From positions 372,001 to 436,000 of the forward strand of contig JAHRBS010000015.1 of assembly GCA_024305745.1 (NCBI GenBank): a DNA stretch of 64,000 nucleotides, in the 5' to 3' direction. Positions 56,531 to 64,000 of this stretch are shown here, in pieces. Made by a program: the position numbers and the translations under genes. Below the pieces are notes generated by a model. It was given only the letters and a program-made list of their open reading frames with translations, ran no database searches and had not been told where the DNA came from. The stretch comes from Polyporus tsugae (lineage: Eukaryota > Basidiomycota > Agaricomycetes > Polyporales > Polyporaceae). Positions within the stretch are counted from its first letter, which is position 1; each line of letters opens with the position of its first letter.

Positions 56531-57235
56531 CAAAGGTGGGCCCCGTCTTGTTGTCACGGTCGAGACAACCACAACTAACCATCACGACCGCGACTCTTAG
56601 GAGGTGCTGGCTATCGATTGACAAGGGTTAGGGTGCGAAGCTGGACACGGTGAGGATGCAGGCGGGCGCCCGAGCGAGGAGCGGAAGGTGGAACGGATCA
56701 TCTAGCATTCGGCGTACTACTATGTGCCATACCAGAATCGCCTTCGTGTATCACACATTGAACGTATCACATGAGGACGCGCATAATCAATTTGTACCCC
56801 ACAAACATGTGCATGAACAATCCACTGAAATCAATGCTTACTGCACCGTGTCACCAGCGGCGCCGACCCCCGTTGCGACCCCCGCGTCCCGCACCAATAG
56901 CCCAGCACGAAACCTTACCTTCTCGCCTGCATGTAATCCTCCTCGGCCATTCTTCGCGACGTTCACGAAGATCCTACCGCTCGTCGTGCCGGCACCGTCG
57001 GTGTACACAGTCCCTTCCAGGTGGGTACGTGTACAGTACGTCTGCCATGATCGCACGCGTACTCCGAGTACGATATCACCGCCTCGGTCGGCCGTATCAT
57101 ACCTGGACTCTTCTGTATGGCTCGCCGTTGATTCAGTGTTTGCCGCACAGGGTGATGAGCAGGGTCGCACGCCGTGAGCTTCGGTGGGTCTTCGCTCCGG
57201 ATCTGCATTCTAAAACCTACAACTGACAGTACCAT
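56531..57235. other. Intergenic between KSSGH copy 2 and B relic
   Basis: No gene supported; a plus frame at 56650-57177 has no recognisable block and could hold decayed exon 2 sequence of the B relic. Confidence 0.35.
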
Positions 57236-57870
57236 TGGTCAAACGTCCGTAGTTTCAATGTGCATGTACGCCCCCGTCGACAAGGGTATTTTGGCGAGGA
57301 CGTCGCTGTGAGGCCACACATTCGGGACGAGAGAAAACTGCGGCGTATGGTGGCTGAGGATCGGACCATGCCTGTAGAGGAGGCAGACGCACCGGATGAC
57401 CCACCCGCCAAGCCCCCACGACAAGACACTTCACTCCCTCCGACTCCTGCCATTGTTCCTGAACCTGAATCAGAGGGGGAAGCCTCCTCGACTCAAGGCG
57501 GAGACCTCGAGCGAGCTCGGGACGAAACATTCGTGAACAGTGTGGTGGAGGTCGACGCGCACAGCTGCGCCAGCGATAACGTTATTTCGGAATTCCAAGC
57601 CATTGTTGGCATGGGAGTCTTTGGTACGCGTCTTGACAACAAGGACGATCACCCATTGGTCGATGTCTGGCTAGAGTTGGCGGACCACTTGAAGAAAGAG
57701 GATGTAGTACCCGACCCCGCCATTTCTATGTCCAGTACGATGCGTTGATTCAGTGACTATCCTCATTCAATCTCGCACTCCTCAAGTGAGACTCACATTT
57801 GTTATAGACTCGTGAGGGAGGCGCAACGGCGGCTCAAAGAGGAGCGAAGGCCATCGGGTTGTGAGTCGGA
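57236..57870 (+). pseudogene. Diverged family B relic
   Basis: Reads Gln-Tyr-His-Trp directly after a TGA (57222-57224 region) where family B has YDNCYHW, then FNVHVRPRRQGYFGEDVAVRP matching the VHAREEGFDNARAVRLP region, a long Ser/Pro spacer, PLVDVWLELADHLKKED matching LVHLWLDLPANLKQED, and after a degenerate donor and an acceptor near 57806 an Arg-rich block matching the exon 3 start. The in-frame stop, missing N-terminal blocks and poor donor suggest a decayed, older relative of family B. Confidence 0.55.
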
Positions 57871-58699
57871 CGGTTACTTGTTCTGACGGCAGACCAGCGG
57901 CCGAACACGGTGTCGGAGTCGACCCTGTGAGGGAAATTAAAGCGCCAGCCGAGAAACGTAGACGTAAATGAATAGACTCAACCACTAAAGTCTCAACACT
58001 AGGATGCTGGCTATCGACTCAGAAGGCCTTTCGGAAGTTTCCAACGCGAGCAACGCGTGCGGCGCTTGCTTGCATCAAACATGCCTTGCGTCTTCTTTAT
58101 CTGCCTGTACGGCCGTAGAAGGTCAGCCACACATGAGCTCTTGTTTGATTATTTATGTTACATACTCTCATTGAATCGACGTTGATCGCTATCTGGGACT
58201 CATGAGACAGCGAGCTTGTCCCTCCGTGTAGAGGTGCGGACCGAGTACTTCGACGGACTCAGAATCTCCTGGGCCTTCTTACTGCCTGTTGGCCGATTTC
58301 TTTCAAAGGTTGCATGATGCTCGTTGGCTGAAGAGATATTCATCAGCGGAAAACATGGTGTGAGGTGTTGGATAAGATGACGAGACCACTTACTCGCTCA
58401 GGACCAACTAAACGGGATGAGCGTCCCGGAATTTGCCGGTTTTTCGTGATTGGCTGCCGAGCCCGCTAATGCGTCCCGGGCCTATCCGAGTTACCATCGC
58501 TCACTTCCGACTATGCTTTGTCGTACACTTTCTCTGCATAGGGCTTTGAAACACCCAGTCATTCAAATGCTGTTCTATTCTGTATCGAGTCTATCGACAA
58601 TCCGACAGGAGTCAACGACCAGAGCCACCGTCGCCTCCCCCCAATTTCGTGGGGCTTGGAACAAACAAATGGCTATGGATGGTCACTGTTGCCACACTG
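57871..58699. other. Intergenic
   Basis: No gene supported; an 87-residue plus frame at 58450 has no recognisable feature. Confidence 0.35.
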
Positions 58700-59026
58700 T
58701 ACGTGGTGAATAGGGCTCTACGGTGAGTTATGATGTCCCAATATCATGTTATCCGTTTTCGTGCACCTGTCGGAGCGCGGTCCTCGCCACATGCGCTTCG
58801 TCGAGGACGGGGTGGAGACGTGCACAAGATGGCGCGTCTCCACTCGCGCCTTGGCGTTCTTCCGGATCGACGCTGTCCCTGCCTACTATCCATGGACACA
58901 ACCCGCGGACATGCAATTCAGCACATTAACGTAGGGGTATAGATACAATCATAACGGTACAGACACTTCCCCGCCATCGCGCGTCCCCGACCCGTAAGAC
59001 GATGGCATAGCGCCGCAGACGTGCAG

Positions 59027-60283
59027 TCAACCCACATTCACCTTCAACGTGCGCAGCACGTCGAATTTGTTCAAAAACCCGCCCCTGCTCTGGGGCTTCT
59101 GAGCGAGGTTTGTTCGGCTTCGGGTCGACTTGATCGAGTTCTTGTCTGCATCAGCCTTCACGCAGACAAGTCAATGCCCGAAATGCTATGCGACGCGCGG
59201 TGGGACTCACCCTCTTTCCAGACGCGCTGGCGAATGAATGCGTAGATCCTGTGCGGGGCTTTCCGGTAAACTACGCCGGGGACGGTGAGGGAAAGTTGGG
59301 ACAGAGTCAGTCCGAAAGACGTTACCTTGTGGGGTCTGGGGCAACCCAGCTTCTTCGGTGCTCCAAGTCCGGAGACGACGTTGTTCTCAGGCTCTTCGGG
59401 GATCGTCGTCGGGCTGCGCACTCTGCTCCGCCATGACGGACCGTCGACGGTGGCCACAGATTCGCGGGATGAAGCCCTGCTTCCAGCACCGCCCTAAGGT
59501 ACCCAATTTGTGAGCTCGGTGACGATGGTCAAGCAGCGTGGTGGGGGACTCACATAGAAGCGTTTCTTACGTTCAGCGATGTGGATCTATACAATACGAG
59601 TCAGTCAAACCCATTTGGATGTGCGTGGTCGCACTCACCCTGAGCTCAGCCTCAAGCTTGGCAGCCAACTCGGGGTCCTTGCACATCTCCTTCCATGCTT
59701 CCCATCTCCTATCGCATTCTGTGATGAGGAACCTCATCGCGTCCCTCCCGAGCACCTGAGGAACCTCTTCTCCGTCGGTCTTTGCGGTCCATAGGCCCTT
59801 GCGGGTGGCTGTGGATTGGAACTGCCATGCAATGATATATGCATTCTCCCTTCCCCACTCGGGCAGCGAGTGGAGATGATTGAAGTGACCGGGCTCGGTG
59901 CGGTCGTAGGGCGCAATGGGAATGGAGAAGTGCCGGAAGATGCACGGGAGCTTCGAAATATCTTCCCCGCTGTAGGTGGTGGCGAGACATACCATCAGAC
60001 CCTTGTCGTCGTCGTCGTCGTCGTCGTCTTTCATGATAACGGCGGGACGACCGTCTTTGATTACATCAACGGTGCTTGTGATATTGTTAAACGAGTGTTG
60101 AGACCTTGTGAAGGCGTCGCTCCCGCTGCCCATGTCGGCGAACGTGCGCCGGAGAATGTCGTAAATGGGTGTGTAGACGGACTCTTTCAGGCTGTAGAAG
60201 TCGCCTTGAGAGTATTTGATGTTCAGGTCGCGTGAAATAGGTACATCGCACGTCTCGCGTGAGCAGATGCCGCAGGTAGCCAT
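59027..60283 (-). CDS. Family A protein, copy A3 (best preserved)
   Basis: Model: complement(join(59027..59145, 59211..59493, 59554..59586, 59639..60283)), 359 aa, no stops or shifts. Blocks: N-terminal MATCGICSRETC (CxxCxxxxC); YTPIYDILRRT; an Asp run of eight from a GAC repeat; LMVCLATTYSGEDISKLP; FRHFSIPIAPYDR; HLHSLPEWGRENAYII; RWEAWKEMCKDPELAAKLEAEL; the basic 33-bp exon 2 (IHIAERKKRFY); a Ser/Pro-rich third exon; then FIRQRVWKEDKNSIKS and FLNKFDVLRTLK. The Cys cluster could bind metal (inference). No signal peptide or membrane span. Family unrecognised. Divergent from B5, 620 bp apart. A 77-bp intron inside exon 3 is an alternative that would change the end. Confidence 0.68.
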
Positions 60284-60903
60284 TGGAACAAGGAGCGAAG
60301 GGTGGTATGTTGGTCGCAGAGAGGATCCAGCCCGAAGTACGAAGGAGGGTGTGGGGAAGTGGATCCGATTTTGAGCAGAGTATTCAAAAGCATTGCAGAG
60401 ACCGGACTCATGTTTTGTATGACAAGCTGTGGTGGAAAGTGTCGGCCGGAACAGGCTTGTAAAAGGACCAGTAATGGTCTCCTGTTGGTTATTGTCATTG
60501 ACGCTTAAGTTCGAATATGGCTTGTAATAAGTGACCATGTCTGGTGCTTTTACACGCCTGTTCCGGCTTCGATGAAACGAGTGGCACCGTGCATTGTGCT
60601 CTCGGTCTTTGCATTTTCGGAACATACGCGTTACGTAAGACATGTACACAAGATCCAGTTGCAAAAGCGATGAGAGAAAAGCGCTGATGCCAGCAGGAAC
60701 AAAGGTCGATACGCGAGATAAAAGAAGTGGAGCCAAAGCGTTCAAGTTAAACAAGGCGTACTTAAGACGCGCAACCGTGGTTGTGTCTCGCGAACTTCTT
60801 CCTCCCTCTCCCATTTCTCTGTGACCCAGCTCCTTCTGTTTTCTTTCGCGACCAACTGAGTTCTCTCGATCTCAGAAATCCAGCCAACTTAGCGTCTTCC
60901 GCG
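60284..60903. promoter_or_regulatory. Shared bidirectional promoter of A3 and B5
   Basis: 620 bp. Has GGCCGGAACAGGCTTGTAAA near 60443 and, inverted, TTTTACACGCCTGTTCCGGC near 60550-60570, about 130 bp from end to end. Position and spacing match the B4/A2 promoter. Confidence 0.6.
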
Positions 60904-62059
60904 ATGTCTTCGTCCTTTTGTCCGTCTCTCGGTGTTTATGCAGCAATCCGGATGGATCCCACCGCTATGGTCGCGCATCTAGACGCACGTGCGGCGGAAG
61001 AGGCCGAAGAAATCCGTCCGAAGACCTACGTAGTGTTGACTACATATGTATGTTTCCTTCATGCATAGTTAAATATGCTTTGCTCATACACCCCAACAGG
61101 GCTTGTCGTTGCCATTCCCTGGCAGGGACTGGTACGTTTACAACGTGCGTCCCGTCGGTCCCTCGCTCCGCACAGTCAACGAGAAGCGGGGCTTCGAGTC
61201 CGACATGTGCGTTCCTATCTTTCCGAACGAAACGCACCCCGCCGGTCGGGCTCCTGTTCGTCCGGATGGGGTGTTCCCGTACGACAACTGCTACCACTGG
61301 GCTGCGATGGACCTGGACATCCGCGTACTTGCGAGGGAGGAAGGTTTCGACAGTACACGTGCCATTCGGTTGTCGGTGGCAGAGCGAATGGATATGGACT
61401 CGCTTTTCCGTCCAGATCTTGGTCGCGCGAAGCGTACACGGCTGGCTCGTGAGAAAGCTGTGCCAGTTCCTCTCGACCATGCTTCTCCGCCAGAGTCTTC
61501 ATCACCGCCAACCCCCGAGCAGCCCAAGGACGTCGCTACCTCTGGCGAAGCCGACGTCTTCCAGCCGCCAGAGAACTTTGAAGATCCCGAGTACATTCCG
61601 CTCGTCCACCTCTGGCTCGATCTCCCGGCCAACCTGAGGCAGGAGGATATTGGCAACCCGGTCGACCTGTATAGGGAACGGTATGCGATCATGAGGTGAG
61701 TCGAACTCCATCATTTAGCGTCTTTGGCCAGGTGCTGACATCCCCCCAGTATCATCAGGAGAGCTCACGCGCGGAATCCGGACCTTCCTACTCTGAGAGA
61801 GTACATCGCTCTCCATCAAGACCCGTACATCGGCGACTCTGATTCCGAGAGTTACATGAGCGGGACCGCCAGCGAATACGCGTCTGAAGCCGGTGAGTCG
61901 GAGCCCTCGGACGACTACATTCGCAAGCCGAAGTGTGAGTAAGGTTGTGTTATCGTTGCTCTCGAGTATATCTGACGGGTAGACTTAGGTTTCCGGCCAG
62001 CGAAGCTCCTTCGAAAGTTGCGCTCGAGCGTGCTCGGAGTCCTCTGTATCACTATCTAG
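60904..62059 (+). CDS. Family B protein, copy B5
   Basis: Model: join(60904..61047, 61100..61695, 61750..61934, 61989..62059), 331 aa; exon lengths identical to B4. Conserved blocks all present; spacer region Ser/Pro-rich. The tail reads FRPAKLLRKLRSSV and ends Cys-Ile-Thr-Ile, a good CaaX box, versus Cys-Ile-Pro-Ile in B1, B2 and B4. Exon 3 encodes the acidic DPYIGDSDSESYMSG stretch. No domain recognised. The partner A3 is the intact A copy, so unit 3 is the only unit with both genes apparently functional. Confidence 0.74.
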
Positions 62060-62935
62060 CCTTGATGGTTATCCTCACACTCCTTTGCCATTATGTAGCT
62101 TGCCACGCCGCGTCGTGCGGCTTTGTACTACCACATTATAGGTTTCCAACCATCAAAGTTCCTTCAAAAAGTGCGCACTCGCGTTGACGTTCGAGAATGG
62201 TTCACTGCGAGGCCCCGTCTTCCCGTTCATTCCGGGTCGTGATATTGTGCCGTACTTACTAAGACTCCAACATTTTTAAACTTGGCTCGCGAGTTGACCG
62301 TGCCTAACGTGAGCATTGTGGTGACCGTTCCAGCATTGATGGTTTCGACCGCTGGGTAGAAGTTCGGGGGCCGAGATCGAAGAACAAGAACAATTGCCAG
62401 CCTTGATGCGAGTGTGAGTTTGAAGCATAAAATCAAGGCATACGACGACATAACTAAGTAGTCCAAGGCTGCTGACGTTGAGATCTGAAAGTCGAACAAG
62501 TGGAGGAGTTGGTAATGAGATTTGTATGTCCAAGTCTTGACGGATGAGCGCCCGTCGGGCCGAGGTTCCTTGACCAATGAGCGCCGTGCGCTTAACTCCC
62601 TCCTGTGTCGTGTGGCACCAGCTTGAAGTTGCCACCGAGTACTTCGAGTGTTCCTGGTATGCGGCATCAACACGACTGGTCTCTTCAACGTGGCAAGGTC
62701 GCACAATGGCTATTGCATATTTTGGGGTGTCCATGGTGAGTCGTTGCATCTAGTATCACTCTACAATTGTTTAAGAGCGCATTCCTTTGTCAATGAGGCA
62801 CTGTGTGTGGGATCGTGGACAAACAAGCATACAAGTGCTAGTGCCACTGGTCCCCAATACTACTAGCCGATGCCACCAGGAGTAAAGTGCAACAAACATG
62901 GATACGTGAAACACAAAGACGATTGTGTTGAGCGC

Positions 62936-63180
62936 GGTACTGCCAAGCGCTGGCAGCCAACATAGCCGCTAGGCTGTGACACCGCCATAGCGCCAGTTGT
63001 CACACATGCCAGATTACTCATAGCCTCGTCTATGATAATCACGCACAGCTCGACTGTGCACCGTGTATGCTACTGTACAGTTCTTATGTAATCTAGTAGT
63101 ATATATACGGGCTCCCCAGAGCCCCCAATACAGACAGTTCTTTACACCCTACCACCATCATCACTTAACAAGCCTCAACA
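62936..63180 (+). mobile_element. 5' LTR of Copia-type retrotransposon
   Basis: 245 bp starting TGTTGAG and ending CTCAACA, i.e. TG...CA with short inverted ends. It holds a TATATATA box near 63102. The preceding 5 bp GATTG are the expected half of a target duplication; the paralogous empty site at about 12844-12848 reads GGTTG. The 3' LTR lies outside the window. Confidence 0.75.
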
Positions 63181-63571
63181 ACCCCTCCAGGTGAGTATGC
63201 GGAGCTTCCGCTAGAGTTGCTGCCCGGTGTGGGCTTTGCCCCCAGGTTCAACAGGTTATGAGCCCTGCTGATGCCCAGGTACTGCGCCGCTCATTGCTGG
63301 CTGCGACCTGTGAGGCTCCCAGCTCGCCTGGAATCCCTTCGTCGCCGTTATGGCAGACGACCTGTTGGATGGATGTGGCGCGATTATCCGCTGCCTGCCA
63401 TCCACAGCAGTGGAGCTGGATGTGGCGCGCCTTCGAGGTCGCTGCCTGCCCTCCACCAAATAGAGGGGGAACCTATGCCAGCGCGTTTTTCCATGACCGC
63501 TGCCCTAAAAAGTCTTTGTGGATGTTGACTGACACGTCTTCTTCCCTCCAGACTTTAACCCCTCTCACACG
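63181..63571 (+). other. Retrotransposon leader
   Basis: Non-coding stretch between LTR and gag; contains a possible intron from GTGAGT at 63191 to CTCCAG at 63550. A primer-binding site could not be assigned with confidence. Confidence 0.45.
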
Positions 63572-64000
63572 ATGTCGAACGCGCTCTACACCGCCGTTAC
63601 CAGCATCCTCACGGGCCCCAACTACCTCGAGTGGGCCGTGACCATGGAGTCCTACCTCCTGGCACAAGGACAGTGGAAGGTCATCAACGAGTCTCGCCCC
63701 GCCACCGACGCTGACAAGCAAGCGGAATGGGACGGACTCAACGGCAAGGCCATGGGTAACATCCGCCTTCGCCTCGCTCAAAGCATCATCAGTGCCATCG
63801 CTAGCAAGACCACTGCCGCGGACATCTAGAACCACCTCAAGACGAACTACGGGAAGCCGGGCATCCCCATCGTCTATCAAGACTTCCGTGCTGCGATCAG
63901 TCTCACCGTCCCCAGCGACTCCAATCCTATCCCAGCCCTCGACAAGCTCGAGGCGCACTTCCAGCGCCTTGATACCAACAAGTTCGACGTTTCAGAGCAC
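63572..64000 (+). pseudogene. Copia gag, interrupted by a stop, cut by window end
   Basis: ATG at 63572 begins a gag-like protein: ILTGPNYLEWAVTMESYLLAQGQWKVI, as in Copia gag (DUF4219/UBN2-like) domains. At 63827-63829 an in-frame TAG replaces the Trp expected before HLKTNYGKPG; the same frame then continues open to the window end (VYQDFRAAISL, LEAHFQRLDTNKF). One G-to-A change explains the stop. Protease, integrase and reverse transcriptase would be beyond the window. This copy is probably not autonomous. Confidence 0.8.

Larger units (their letters stand above)
58700..62935. repeat. A/B duplication unit 3
   Basis: Direct repeat of unit 1, inverted relative to unit 2; ended on the right by the LTR inserted at 62936. 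The sequence before the LTR (AAACACAAAGACGATTG) matches unit 1 at 12832-12848, which continues without an LTR. Confidence 0.82.

Overview
This window looks like a nuclear contig from an agaricomycete (mushroom-forming) basidiomycete, plausibly a polypore relative. That placement is my inference from gene families, 50-70 bp GT-AG introns in nearly every gene, and basidiomycete-type kinase, F-box and Copia families. I rebuilt splice sites by eye, by matching paralogs and by checking reading phase; none is backed by transcripts.

Layout. 0.3-2.0 kb: cytoplasmic tail of a membrane protein. 2.4-16.7 kb: accessory zone with a small secreted KSSGH-repeat protein, a class 3 lipase and its broken copy, relics of a tyrosine recombinase and a WD40 gene, and two unrecognised families called A and B here (A1/B1 head to head, plus B2). 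17-36 kb: a core holding two head-to-head pairs of a protein-kinase-like gene (K) and a single-span membrane protein (T), facing opposite ways, around the housekeeping genes cdh1 (APC/C activator) and spt7 (SAGA subunit), which share a short bidirectional promoter; a third T gene follows. 36.4-43 kb: solo tyrosine recombinase, F-box protein, alpha/beta hydrolase. 43.4-56.6 kb: an inverted, partly decayed counterpart of the left accessory zone (B3 pseudogene, B4/A2, a new 453-aa gene, second KSSGH protein), with a PD-(D/E)XK-plus-kinase gene inserted. 57-62 kb: a diverged B relic and a third A/B unit (A3/B5). 62.9 kb to the end: a Copia-type LTR retrotransposon cut by the window edge.

The main discovery candidates are the recurring head-to-head gene pairs. 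A/B occurs three times with a shared promoter of about 620-650 bp containing a conserved inverted repeat. K/T occurs twice with identical exon phases and key exon sizes. The window is also roughly mirror-symmetric: KSSGH, A/B, B and K/T copies on the left have inverted partners on the right around a centre near 26-30 kb. Further points are a MITE with target duplications and an intact empty site in the paralog, inserted at the presumed catalytic-His region of lipase copy 2; a 14-bp microexon that supplies the oxyanion-hole motif of a hydrolase; and a conserved polybasic CaaX-like tail on family B.
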